From positions 1,129,501 to 1,193,500 of the forward strand of contig JARFIW010000905.1 in NCBI GenBank assembly GCA_036346225.1: a stretch of DNA of 64,000 nucleotides, written 5' to 3'. Position 1 is the first letter of the stretch; each line of letters begins with the position of its first letter. Below are positions 12,401-24,921 of the stretch, one piece after another. This stretch comes from Platerodrilus igneus. Its lineage: Eukaryota > Arthropoda > Insecta > Coleoptera > Lycidae. A model generated the notes under the pieces. The model had not been told where the DNA came from. It ran no database searches and saw nothing but the letters and a program-made list of their open reading frames with translations. A program made the translations under genes and the position numbers.

Positions 12401-15400
12401 AAAGACACTTTAAGCAAGCGTTTTAATATGAGAGTAGGTATGTTCACAAATTATATACTTAGATTACACTTCACAAAGTTACCTAGCTAGCAATATCTTT
12501 AAGACTGTGGAGTATAAGATGAGGAAATCGTTTCCATTGATAGCGGAAATCACTTTCAAGAATGATTACAGAACTTCTCAACGAGAAATACGCAGTTTTT
12601 ACTTCTAACTACGATCCCAATTTAACGCCAACGTAACGCTTCTGCTAAGATTTCGGCATAGAAAAAGGCACACGTGCCATAATTAGAGAATTCAAATGAG
12701 ATCAAGTACCCAAAGAGTGACAAGTGATTTTCCTATTTTTAATGATTAAAAAGCTAGGCGAGTCAAATTTTGAACGGATATTTTCTATTAGTACAGAATA
12801 GGCATTTTTTATACAGTTGCTATTAATGGCACCACCAAAATGGTTGGCAAAGGTATCTTTTGGTAGGTAAAAGCAGTTAAATAGTGTAGAAAACTTTAAG
12901 TACCACCCTCTGAAATTAAAAACTCAAATTAGGAGTGTTATACTGCCGCGATTTCTTGACTTGATCAGATAACAAACTATTAGTGGGATTTGAAACGAAA
13001 CGTTGAAGAGAAGGATACTCTCTGGTGTGCAAAGAAACATTAGTTGATTGTATGCTCGAAAGGTTTGCTTCAGCACACGTTGTGAGTACAATATGCTGGG
13101 AAAGATTCGTAAACAATTTTCAGCATTTTCTAAAATTGTTTGAAGTGTTGCTATTTGCTGATGTTAAACACTTTCTGGTCGAAATATGCATCTAGTTTAA
13201 AATAGTGTGTAATTAAAGAGCGTTTATTACATCTAATTTACATGGACCCAGATAAAGATTTTGCCTGAAGTTTTGTTACAGATGAAATAGGCGTTAAAAC
13301 GATTTAAATTTTTATTTGTCCTGAAGGGACGAGGACCTCTAGTAATAAAAGGGCGCGTGGGCTAACTGCAGTAGTGTGAGGGTGGGTTCCTGTGAATAAA
13401 TAAAAAATAAATAAAAATAAAAAAATACAAAATTGATAAGTAACAAGGCTTCAAATTCAAAATTCTACATTGCGTTGACACTTACCCTGAAAGGTCTTGT
13501 CCTTGTCAAAATCGAAGTACGCCAAACAGTTTGTCACCCCAAGACACGTTATGTCATTTCAATGTGGAAGACTTATTCCGCATAAAACTCCTTTGTTTTA
13601 GTTTCCAAAAGTTTGTAGTAATTAAATATATCGAAATAAAATACTCTTTTTAGATACGACTATCAATGGGGTAGCCGGATATCCTTTACAAATCACTGAC
13701 TAACTATTTCCTAAGTAATTGAAATAAAAATTCCTAAACTAAATTTCTATTAACATAAAACAGGTTTAATACACATATAATTCCTTCCCTAAGAATAGAT
13801 CTTACCCTGTAATCTGGCCAGGTGTTGCTGAACTGAATCCTAAAGAAAATCTTAAGGAAAATCTTAAACCTAAACCATTTACAAAACTATTTAAATCTCT
13901 ACATTTTTCTGCTTTCTTATTTATTTATTGCAATAATAAATCCCAAATTATTTATAACGTTGTTCAGCAAAACCAGAAAACGGTTCAGCGCCAACTTTTC
14001 ACTATAACAATGTCCTTTCTAAAATACTTAACACCAATATATTTCTTGATATTTCATTACTAATAACCCTATCTTTACGTTTGATCATCAAACGTTCCAT
14101 CAATAAATCCTCAATAAGAAAATATATATCACTACGATGTTCAGTTAATGTGCTACGTCAAAAAATGCCAAAACATATTCACGTTCTAGCTCGCATATAA
14201 ATTATATCAAATCATAAACAAGTCTATACTATTAATTACAGTTTTATTCATTTAATGTAGTAATGTCCAGACCACACCGGTTTTTGATTTTTCAAAAACA
14301 ATAGCAGCAACATATCCCGAAATCCCAATTTAATGGCGACATGAACTTAAACTATCCAAAATTTCCACCTCCGTCAATTTATCACAACGATTACAAGTCC
14401 ACACTACGGTGATAGGAGATACCTCGTCTGAAGTGGGAGTAGGGTCGAATTTAGTATCGTATATTGCATTTTTGTTGTCTGCGCGAAACATCCATCTGTA
14501 ATATTTCTTGTAGCTACGTTATATTCAATGTTAAGTCTAACTGGACTTCATATTAACGCTCCCCCTCTTGGTCAAATCCGCTTTCGCCTGATAGCGCGTC
14601 TCGCTACATTTTGATGTATTTAGATAACTGCGTTCTATCTAACTGTACAAATTCCAATTGGATATATTCTTGTAGTTCTTCTTCTAGTTCGTATATTGTA
14701 GCGGGTTTTTTATATTATTTTACAATCTTGCTATTAAGTTCATACCAAAAAACACGTGGGAAGTATGCGCTATACCATGTAATCGACGTAGGTGTATATT
14801 TTATTTTTTGATCTAAAACCATATAATTTCACACATTGTAGTCTAAGGTATAAAAGATTACATCATTTTTGTAGCCCCATACGTTTACTCTCAAGGCTCA
14901 ACGTCTCGATGTTATATTGTAATCAAGTGTATTTCTGTGATTTACTTTATGCTAATTGCAACTGTCATAGAGCATGGAATTTATTGACCAATTTCCTAAA
15001 TTTTACATTTGAGATGCATATCAATGAATTTCCTTTTACGATTCTGAAAGTATCCTAAAAGAACATAACATGGTTTCGCTACAAAATTTTATAGTTAAAA
15101 TATAATTGGTTTGTTTACATTCTTGTGGTTTAAAATAATTTTCAACCCGCTATTCAAGTTCCCTTATGTATTTACAGTTTAAGTGAAATAAAAATACGGA
15201 TTTCATTGCGTCATTGTTTTTAAACATTATTCTACTCGAAATTAAGATTTTACAGGTTGCTTTAATAACAAGTTAGTCTATTAGAGATCAAATATTATTT
15301 CTTTCATATTTAGTTTATGCTTAGCTAGCACATAGCGTTATAGTCTTTAATAACGTACCGTTGTGTTACTAGGTCAGCTTAACTTGTCCTGAATATATAG

Positions 15401-16758
15401 TAGTGACTTGTAAAACACTATGCAAAAGGAGGCCATTTTAGTAATCATGAAGAGAAAGTGAAACTACCAAACATTGACTAAACTAAAGCTCACGACCAGT
15501 GTTGTCAGAGCTTCCAAGAATTATTTTGTTACCAGTTTTTGATGCCTTTTGGCTCCTTTATACATAAAAATGATATAAATTCACAGTTACGTGTGATATC
15601 TTCGGTAATAAATAGAAAAAATACAGATAAGTTTATTGATTGAGCTTTGTCATTACAATGTAAGTCTAAAGTTGTGTACATTATAGTTGTTTTTTAACCA
15701 AAGTATTAATGTATAAACTTTTCTTTTTTAAAATTTAAGGTATGATGATAATACCAAAAGCAATATCTTAAATATCTGACACACCATAATATACCTTTCA
15801 ATTTTCATTTTTAATATGCTACACATATCAGACAGTCACAAACGTTTATTGTAAGACCAGTATTAAAAACCAAAAAGAAGGAACAGAAAGTTGTTAAAGA
15901 ATTAACTAAAAATATACAGGGGTTTTCTTATGACAACACCAAAAAACTTCAACTTCAACATTCTAAGACATATCATTTTTCAAATTTAATGTAATGCTAT
16001 TCGGGGTTCTAAAACAACTAAACCACGGTTTCTAATAAAGCATCTTTAGAATTTCCTACAAATAGTAAAAAAAAAATGCCTATGGTATGTCAAAAACTTT
16101 AACTTCTGAACCGCGGTCAAGAGTTGAGTCAAATTGAGCGGCTTCGCATGGTCTCAGAACATGGCTTGATGTTATTGATGAACAAACGAAACTGATTCTG
16201 GTTGATAGTTAATTTACACGAATAACAAACTTTAATTATTCCAAGGGTGCTCATAATAAAGGCTGTTCAAAAAATTATTGTAAAAAATATTACCGTAATT
16301 GTTTATTATATTTAGTAACCAAAAAAGCAGTGCCTTGCTTTTGTTGCACAATTTTTAGATATTAGTCTTGGTAATAAAAGTTCATTAACTTCGTAGCATG
16401 CATAGGTTCACACTCATTAACATTATGATGAATTAATTAATGGACTGTATTTAAAATGCAAATATTTATTAATTCGTCATTCTGTAAATTAAAGAAATGA
16501 CAATAAGTAACTGCAATAACTAAAATAACGTGGCGTTACAACTGAACGTTCGAATACAACTAACTTAATAATCCGGGACAGCAGGTATGGGGAAAGCGAA
16601 CGCTAGCCCCTTGTTGACTCATGCATCGAACTATTTCTAAATCTTAATACAAATAACTATGGTTGCACATCGCTACCAAGTCTATTCCTTTAGGAGACAA
16701 AACTAGTTTTAGTAACGGGCAACATTTGATCAGGCATGAGAAAAGTAAAATTTATGTC
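9430..16758. other. AT-rich non-repetitive DNA, no gene recognised
   Basis: Over 7 kb with only short frames of low-complexity composition. No transposon protein, tRNA or rRNA was seen. Possible host exons lie at 10736-10810 (+) and near 13486-13545 and 13806-13839 (-); an A-rich AAATA run lies near 13390-13430. This may be intron or intergenic host sequence. Confidence 0.5.
10736..10810 (+). other. candidate internal host exon
   Basis: A 75-base stretch bounded by a pyrimidine-rich acceptor (CTCGTTTGCAG) and a strong donor (GTGAGTATTG). It is open in one phase for exactly 25 codons (VRDRHNDDYIHLSLYNPPNT then LLKFL), and the peptide looks protein-like. No protein family was recognised and no neighbouring exon could be linked. 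It could be chance in a 7-kb gene-poor region. Confidence 0.3.
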
Positions 16759-19700
16759 CATCATCATCATTATTAGGTTTTCAGCTTTAGAACTGGTTAG
16801 ACGCGTACTATCATTGTTTCTTCTTCTGAACTAACCTACACATTTCCCTAAAATTTGCACAGTCTGCATCTATTACTATCTGATTTAGGCCTATAGCTAC
16901 CTACTTTTTCATATCTCTTCTTGTAATATATTTCAAACTATTCCCCAAAAATGACTCAGAACGTATTTTTCCCTTCTATGTCTCCTATTTTTTCCCCGCA
17001 GATATCCTTCTTCCACTACTATTTCTATAACCTAGTTGTTACTAACTTTGTCTGTCCATGCTATCAACCCCATACATCTGACGCACAGCATTCCAAAGGG
17101 TGCTACCGTTTCTCTGCCTGCTTTTCCTACTGCCCGTATTTCATAGGCATACTATGCTGTGCTCCACACATATGCTTTCAACAATTTTCTTCTTGTTTCT
17201 ATGTTTGATGTCTTTCATCATAAGCGCTGTTCTTCCTTGTTAGATTCAGTTTGGTTCCCTTCTATTGTTTTGCAATTATATATCCTATTTTTTCGACATT
17301 CAGTGGTTGTGAAGTGGGGTAAGTAGCCTGTGGCTGCCAAGTTTCCCCAGCACTTGAACATTTACCGATTTCATATTTTTTCCAATATATCTTTTTGCGC
17401 AGTCAACATTAGTTGTAGATATTTCACAACCAACACCTGTAGTTGTTCATAATAATTATTAGATTTATCTGCGCTTATTTCTTCGTCATTAGGTTCTCCG
17501 TCTAAAAACTGGTTGGACACGTACCTGCACTTATTAATATTCTGAGCTAGCCTACACAGTTCCCTGAAATTCTCACACAGCCTATATACAGCTCGGTTCC
17601 CCTTCTATTATTTTCTAATTTTATGCTCTATTTCACCGAGATTCAGCAAAGGGAGTTAAGCAGACTGTGGTTGCCAAAATTCCCCAACACTTAGGCAATT
17701 GCCGAATTAATAGTTTTCCAGTAAATCCTTTCACACAATTAACATTATTCGAGAATATTGCCCAACCAATACTTGTAGTTGCTGATAATAATCATCATGT
17801 TTAAGTACAGTTACTTTTTTTGTCATTAATTAATCCATCTTGGGGCTGGTTAGATTTCTATGTTGAGCTAGTCTACACATTTCCCTGACATTCCTACATC
17901 TTTCAATATCTGTGTACAGTAATCTAACCTAAGTCTACCTCTACTTCTCTTTTTTCCTATCTCTGCTTCTAATATATTCCTCACTATTCCCTTATGCCGT
18001 AGTATGTGCCCTATCATCCTATCTTTCCTATTTTTTCCCGTTTTCCACATATTTCTTTCTTCCCCTTTCATTTTTAGTACCTCTTTGTTCTTAGTTTTGT
18101 CTGTCCATGATATCTTCATGATATGTCTGTAGCACCACATTTGAAAGGCTTCTACCTTTTTCTTGTCCGCTTTTGCTACTGTCCGGGCTTCACATCCGTA
18201 TGGTGCTGTGCCCCACACATATGTTTTAAGCAATCTTTACCTTGTTTCTTTATTTGTTGTGTTTGAACACAGTAGTTGCTTTTTCTTGTTAAATGTAGCA
18301 CGACCTTGTGCTAGTCTTTGTTTTATGTATTTTGCGCTTTTCCAATCTTGCGTTATTTGGCTTCCTAGGTAGCAGAAATCCTTAACCTCTTGTAAGTTCG
18401 TGTTACATATTTGTATTCTTGTTTTTGATTTATTTTCCCCTCCTTGCTTTTAGTTTTAGTTTTGTTAATTTTCATACCGTATTTCTGTGTTAGAACCGTT
18501 TCCATTTCATTAAGAGCAGCTTCTAACTCTTCTTTGCTAGATGCCAATACCGCTATATTATCTGCAAATCTAAGCATATCAATTTTTTGTCCCTGCATAG
18601 TAATTCCAAATGTCTTCCTGCATTCGACAGTATTTATTGCCTCTTCAATGTACAAGCTAAAAATTAATGGGGATAGGGCACATCCCTGTCTCACCCCTTT
18701 GCTAACGTTTACTTCTCTCGTTCCTGCTTTAATTCTGTTACTGCTGTTTGTTTTTTGAATAAGCTATGTACTATTCGTCTATCCCTATAACTCATTCCAA
18801 TTTTTTTGAGTATTTCGACAATTTTTTTTTATTTTACATTGTCGAAAACTTTTTCCAGATCTACAAACCCTATATATACGCTTTTCCCTTTTTCTATTGT
18901 TCTCTCCATTATCACTCTCAGTGCTAAAATAGCCTCCCGTGTTCCCCTGTTTCGCCTAAACCCAAATTGGTCTTCTCCTAGTATTTCTTCAGCTCGTTTT
19001 TCCATTCGTCTTTATACAATTCTAGTTAATATTTTTGATAAGTGTGCTGTCAAACTTATTGTTCGAATATTTTCACATCTATCCGCACCTTTCTTTTTTT
19101 GGTATAGTTACTATGATGCTACCTTTTCAATCTTTGGGTATTTTGCCTGTTTCATACATATAGCTTACAAGTTAGAAGAGACGTTCTGCTACTGCCTGTC
19201 AAGCGGCTTTTAAAGTTTCTGTTGGCACCTTATCTGTACCCAGCACCTTACCGTTTTTCGGACCCTTTAATGCTAATTCAAACTCATCTCTAAGTATAAG
19301 ATATCCCAAGTCATCATTTTCAATGTCTGATTCTTGTTCTAATGCAGTTAGTTCCTTTCCGCCATATAAATTCCCTATATATTCTTGCCATCTACCCACT
19401 TTCTCTACATTTTCTATAATGACGTTTTTTCCCGCGTCCCTTTTATTTTTGCTATACGATTTTATATCCCTAAAATTTATTCTAATTAGTTTGTATGCTT
19501 CATCTGTCTTTCCTCCTTCCATCTTAGTTTGTAGATTGATAAAAAGTGCAAAGACACTTTTCATCAATCTATTGTTCTCTAGCTTTCCTGCATATGCAAA
19601 TGATTTTCCATTTTATGTTTTTCTATCTCTGTTTTCCTGTTTTTAACGTTTTATCGGATCTATTTTTGTATTTTCGTTTTTTTTCTATTAAAATCACAAT

Positions 19701-20075
19701 AGCATGTGTCTTCCATGGTTTCTTATTTTCTTTATGTGTATACCACAGAATATGTCTGGCCGCCAAGTCTAAGCTGGATGACTTTTTTTCATATTTTTCG
19801 TGGATATCTTTATCTATTAGTTTCTCCAAGTCAAAGTGCATTTTTTCGTTCGTTTTTTCAAATTTTTAAATTTTTGAGGGGTTTTTATAATTTCGATGTC
19901 GTGGTCAGTGTCCATATCTGCTTCTGGTTAGTTTCTACAGTCTTTTACTCGATATATAAACCGTTGTATAACAAAAATGTGGTTTATTTGACACATTTCT
20001 ATATTTTTTGGCATCTTCCAAGTGTATCGTCTTCTAGCATGTAATAATGTGTTTTTTATAGTTAAATTGTTTATG
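16759..20075 (-). mobile_element. LINE copy A, 5'-truncated
   Basis: Non-LTR retrotransposon lying on the minus strand. Its 3' end is the low coordinate and ends in a (GAT)n-type tail. Aligned by eye with copies B and C it carries three degenerate 3' modules (about 16760, 17480 and 17816), the ORF2 C-terminus, the reverse transcriptase and the linker. It stops inside the endonuclease region, where the resemblance to copy C near 44650 ends. Loss of the 5' part is normal for LINE insertion. The clade was not determined. Confidence 0.8.
17868..19640 (-). pseudogene. LINE ORF2 remnant (reverse transcriptase, C-terminus)
   Basis: Broken ORF2. In protein order: the linker before the RT (IENVEKVGRWQEYIGNLYGG, about 19200-19567), the RT palm (RQGCALSPLIFSLYIEEAIN and MLRFADNIAVLASSKEELEA, about 18365-18860), and the characteristic C-terminal block with MWCYRHIMKISWTDK and KKRSRGRLRLDY (17868-18233). 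The RT active site reads FADN instead of FADD, so even without its several frameshifts this copy would lack a catalytic aspartate. Copies B and C keep FADD. Confidence 0.8.
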
Positions 20076-22530
20076 GTATGTATATATGTAAACATATTAC
20101 TATGAATTTTTATGTTAGAAATGGTGAAAGATAGGTCAGTGAGACATTTTAATGGGGTACATCATGCATATAGCAGTCCAGAAATTATTTAGAATATTTT
20201 AAAGCTAGAACGTAGATATTTATTATTCAAGATAAGCTTTGTGATAAATTTTACTTCATGTTAGTATTAGGGTAGAGATTAACCACGGTTATTATGAGAT
20301 AAGAAGCACAAGTCCGTGCGTATAAACATAGTTAACATGTAAAGATATTGACAGTAGAGCTTTTCCGTAGTAGCATAAAAATCGATAATTAAAGAAGGTG
20401 CATTTTTATGTAACAAATATTTGAAGCGTAATTATTTTGTTAGTGTACATAAAGTAAGGTATGGTAATATATAGCTGGAACGTTGTTAATTTCAAAGGTT
20501 TTAGCATTGTAAATATGAAAGTGTAGTCAAAAAACACGTTAACCATTAGGGAGCGTTTTAAAAACAAGATATTTCCACTATAGTTTAACTTGGTAAGCAC
20601 GTTCTTCGTATTGAGTCTAAAAGCTTGTCAACCGACGTTCGGATTCGTAGTAAAAGATAGTTTAAAAACAAACAGCTGGTTTAGGGTAGGTAAGACGTGA
20701 ACGTTACAAGTATAAAAATGGATCGATAATATAATGCGAAAGACAGTGTTTTTAATGAGATAGCAAATAATGAAAAATATCATATGGTTATTTGTCGTTG
20801 ACTTTGAAACGTCTGTAAGACAAAGAGATTTTTAAAAGTAAATAAGTGCGAAAAAGTTGCTACGTGTTTAAATAAGATGTTTGTTAAAGAAGGTAATGGA
20901 AAATATTGTAAAGGCTACAGACAGAGTTGGACGATTAGACTGCATGTATAAGAGCAAGAAAGACAATAATGTAGACTGATTGGTTGGTATAAAACTTGTA
21001 AATAAGCGGAGATAAAGGTAAAGTAAGATAATAAACAGGTAAGGATACACAAAAATCGATAACCAACGTTGAAAACTGGGGAAAGGTATAAGACAAGGAA
21101 CAGTATAGTTGGGACGCAAGTTAAAATGTGGCGATCGGATGTGCGCGTGTAAAAGAGGCGTGTTTTGAGACTTGGGCGAAAGTTAGTTCCGGAGAATTTT
21201 GTAGAAGCTGACAGCCGTTAGATATTTTTAATGAGGATTTCGAACTAAAATACTTGTTTGCAAGTGGAATTCTCAGATTTTTGAGACGGTTGGAGGCGGT
21301 TGCAAAATTTACGGAAAAAACTCAAGGATAATGACTGGTTTTGCAGAATTAGACAACTGTTAGTTGTTGTGGAGTGGAGAAATTCGTGATATCTGTGAAC
21401 GGTTAAGAAGTTTACAGAAAAAAGTGTGCTTGGGATATGGCGTATAACGATTCAGGTGTGGAATACGGAGGTTATATAAACAACGACGAGGCAGTATGGG
21501 CTCTCTTTCTTTCCTTGTTGATTTTCAACCAAGCTTCGAGTAATAGTGTATAAGTGACTTTGAATTCTTTTTATTACAATTAAGATGCACAAGTTGGTGC
21601 AACGGTAATATTGCAACTGTGAATATCTAAAATACAGTTGATAAACGAATCTGGAAGAAAAGTAAGTAGACCTTTTTACTACATATGGTTGGAAACGCTT
21701 GGTGTGCACTTGTAGAAGTCGAATATGTTGATGAGCCAGTAGCAGATGTACGGGAGCATGGAAGCACCGTGCATTAGCAGCTGAAAAATCTGAGTGGAAC
21801 CACCTGGAGCAATTCTTGAACGAGCAGTTTAGAGGAATGACCACGTTGGAGATGATTTCAACGTAGAAAGTTGGTGGTGCTTAATCCAAGTAATTCAACC
21901 TTTTAAAACTTTTGAATATTGTGAATTTGTTAGTGATTATGACAATTTGGTAATTTTTGTGGATTTTGTTGTATTATAAGAACATTTTTCAATTGACAAT
22001 TTTACTTTGTGAAGGGGTGGTATGAAAACATATTTGTGTACTATTTGATATTATGAAATGAAGGTGTAATATTGGCTTTTTGTACAAAGTAAAAGGGTTT
22101 TTGATATTTTCAGTGCTGTAGTTAGCACATAGGTACAAAAAAGTTTTTAATATGAGCTCGTAATAGACCTGGGGTTTTAAAGTAAAGTTTAGGGATAAGC
22201 CGTGTTACTTTTATTTAATAATCGATGTAAATTAATAAATTTCCAAATTATTTTATTTAAAAGGACTTCATTTAAAATTTGATGTTATTTGTTAAAGATC
22301 CAAGGTGTATGAAGGATGTAAGACTACAATTTTTGAATTGCGAATTAATGTTCCAATAAAGCGTGATGTACTTTTGGCAGTCAAATTTTATTTATTTCAC
22401 GAATATTAGAGTATTATTTTCAGAGAGCAAGTAAGCAGCCGTGGCGAATATCCCTGAGGAAGCTGAAAAAAAGCTGGTGGTTTTGGCGTCCGAATTAGAA
22501 AGCATCGTCAGAGGGTATTATTATAGGGTA
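20076..22530. other. no gene recognised; possible promoter
   Basis: AT-rich, with no coherent reading frame longer than noise. A TATATAAAC box near 21473-21481 is followed by a pyrimidine-rich stretch, which could be a promoter or an old LTR, but no partner repeat was found. A stretch at about 22440-22535 is open and protein-like up to the BEL insertion but has a stop just upstream. Confidence 0.4.
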
Positions 22531-22535
22531 ATATG

Positions 22536-22885
22536 TGTAGAATCTTGTAATGTAATAAATGATAACGATAAAGAACAAACTAAATTTATTACATGTTATT
22601 AGGCGAGACACTACAAACAAATTTAATGTTTTACATCTACACCATAACAAGGCTGCATAAAGACTCGTGCTAGTACAATAACTAACGTTATACAAAGCAA
22701 GGGTGCACGAAGCTGAGGGAGGGAAATTCCATACAGCTGCCGTACAGGTATAAACTGGTTAAGCAACACATTATTTTAACTTTGAATACATAAAACTGGT
22801 GCTACAGATATGTACATAAACGATTAAATATAATTTGACGGAGTATTTAGATATTTGATAGACAGTTGAACTAAGATATTCGACA
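22536..22885 (-). repeat. 3' LTR of BEL/Pao element
   Basis: On the minus strand it begins TGTCGAATATC and ends GATTCTACA. It appears identical to 28538-28887 over all 350 bases. The adjoining tract read on the minus strand as AGAGTGGCGGGA (22886-22897) is the probable polypurine tract. Confidence 0.95.
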
Positions 22886-22975
22886 TCCCGCCACTCTTGA
22901 TAAACTACAGTTTTTTAAGACTAATACAATAAACTGAACCACTTCTGTTATTGTTTTTTTTTTAACTAGCGAAAT

Positions 22976-23947
22976 TTAATTGTTCGGTTCCACCGGTAAA
23001 AGACACAGTTTCTGCACACCACGAGTAGTAATTCCTGTTGAAGTGCGAATTGTGGCAGTACGGGCAATGTCGTCCTCTCTGGACTTATGTAACTTTAAGA
23101 TTCTTCCCATCTTCCAGCAAAGTGGTGGAACATTTTCTTCCTTCAGTAATACCAAAGAATTTTCTTTCAGACCATCAAACCGATTATCACTCCAGCGTGA
23201 GCGTTGCTGTAGAGAATTTAAATATTCGGTACTCCAACGTTTCCAAAATATTTGTGTTGCTTGCTGTAGAATTGCATACTGTTTTAAGCGATTTGTGGGT
23301 ACATTCGCTAAGTCTGCATGGGGTATGTTCGTTAATGGATGACCAATTAAGAAATGACCAGTTGTTAAAGCGGATAAATCTGAAGGATCATTGGATAGAG
23401 GCGTGATTGGGCGTGAGTTCATTATTGCCTCAACCTGCGTAAAAATTGTAGAGAGGTCTTCAAATGTAAAATTTGTTTTTCCCACAATCCGCGTTACGTG
23501 ATATTTAGCGCGTTTGACGGCAGCTTCCCACACACCGCCGTGGTGGAGGGTTCTAGGTGGAATAAAGTGCCATTCTATGCTATTCTTTAAATAAAAGTCA
23601 ATTACGTCACGATCATTTAAAAAATTCGGAAGAGATTGGTATAATTGTTTCAATTCATTTCGTGAGCCTATAAAATTGCTACCGTTGTCACTGTATATTT
23701 TTTTGCAGAGACCTCGGCGTGCCACAAACCTTTTCAATGAGTTTAAAAATGCATGGGTAGTTAGATCGCTCACCAACTCCAAATAAACCGCTTTTGTGGT
23801 AAAACATATAAATATACACAAGTACGCTTTAATGATAGCTCGATTACGGAGCTTTCCGTCTTTAATATTAAAGGGGCCTGCATAATCCACACCCACAATA
23901 TAGAATGGACGATTTGGAATTATTCTGTCCGAAGGTAGATTGGCCAT
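22976..23947 (-). CDS. pol: BEL/Pao integrase and C-terminal domain
   Basis: Last part of Pol, open for 323 codons. The integrase core has D21 (VDYAG), D87 (YSDNG) and E141 (WEAAVKR), the usual catalytic triad, with HHGGVWEA typical of BEL/Pao. The C-terminal part (NRLKQYAILQQATQIFWKRW through WKMGRILKLHKSREDD) is the DUF5641-type tail found in these elements. It ends about 90 bases before the LTR. Its upstream neighbour is in another frame, so the ATG here is internal and not a real start: the protein would be released from a polyprotein. Confidence 0.9.
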   Translation of the reverse strand: MANLPSDRIIPNRPFYIVGVDYAGPFNIKDGKLRNRAIIKAYLCIFICFTTKAVYLELVSDLTTHAFLNSLKRFVARRGLCKKIYSDNGSNFIGSRNELKQLYQSLPNFLNDRDVIDFYLKNSIEWHFIPPRTLHHGGVWEAAVKRAKYHVTRIVGKTNFTFEDLSTIFTQVEAIMNSRPITPLSNDPSDLSALTTGHFLIGHPLTNIPHADLANVPTNRLKQYAILQQATQIFWKRWSTEYLNSLQQRSRWSDNRFDGLKENSLVLLKEENVPPLCWKMGRILKLHKSREDDIARTATIRTSTGITTRGVQKLCLLPVEPNN

Positions 23948-24025
23948 TTTCCGAATTGTATTTGTTGGGCTTGCTCGAAAGCAAACTATACATTTTGTAA
24001 CACGCTTCTTACAGTACGTCTGCCG

Positions 24026-24921
24026 TTAATCGGCCAGAATCTCTCTTACAGTATTAAGAATCATTTGCGGGCCGGCATGCAAGTTACGAAGGTGCTCGTT
24101 TGAAATAATCAGTTGTGTTAATAAATGTTTGGAAGCGATAATTAATTGATGTTTGTTTTCTTCGGATAAATTTGATTTTGAAAGTCTGCCTCCCACACGA
24201 AGTAAGCTATGAGAATCTATAAACGGATCTAATGATTTTAACCTTGACCTTTTGGGTAGGGGTTTCAGTTGTTGCAAGCAATTAATCTCGGGCAAAAACT
24301 TTCATGTTGTGCTATTCTAACTAAAATTATTAGTGCGTTATTAAGTTCTTCCAGTTTGATTTTACCGGTAATCTTGGATTCCTTGTTACGAAGATTGTTA
24401 CAAAATCTTATGCATAGAGCTGTTACTCGTTGAAGATGGTATAAATTAGAAAATCTCTCGAATAAATTGAAATCACGAAAGGTGGCTGAGAGCGCAGTAT
24501 GCAATACTCGTGTTTCGGGTGCTTCGTTTACGACCTCTTTACTTTGTGGCCAATATTCGTAATCGCCCTTTAGCCAATCTGGGCCATTCCACCATAAAGA
24601 ATTGTTACTCAGATTGGTGGCATCGATTCCCCGCGACGCCATATCCGCTGGATTCCAGGCTGAGGCACGTGACGCCATAAGCCATTTTCGGTTAAGTTTT
24701 GTATATCTGCCACTCGATTGGCTACAAAATTTTCCACGTATTTGGAGCCGCTGCCAACCATGATAGAACAATTGTGCTGTCCGTCCAAAATATGCTTTAT
24801 CTATATTTAAACAAAGGGATTTGTGTACCTTATTGTAAAGTTGTGCAAGCAGCAGCGCACCACAAAGTTCTAAACGAGCTATAGTTATTGACTTTAAGGT
24901 GCTACGCGAGTTTTTGAGCAT
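24026..24921 (-). pseudogene. pol: BEL/Pao Pol middle part (RNase H, integrase N-terminus)
   Basis: Two frames. The first holds the RNase H region (SITIARLELCGALLLAQL, then SAWNPADMASRGI) and the linker to integrase. The second (24026-24295) has SHSLLRVGGRLSKSNLS and LHAGPQMILNTVREI, the usual N-terminal integrase stretch before the zinc site. Between YFG and LNRKW the frame is wrong: the expected FWTDSTIVLSWL motif is readable in a different frame, so two compensating shifts occur within about 100 bases. A shift also separates the region from the RT frame and from the integrase core. With identical LTRs these look more like consensus errors than decay. Confidence 0.85.

Noticed and set aside
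14611..15058. short plus-strand frames
   Set aside because: Low-complexity composition, no motif, no splice or start context better than chance.
18163..20044. plus-strand frames rich in F, S, L and Y
   Set aside because: They are the complement of the AT-rich LINE coding strand.
22441..22535. host exon interrupted by the BEL insertion
   Set aside because: Open and protein-like across the target site, but a TAA lies directly upstream in the same frame and no acceptor fits between.
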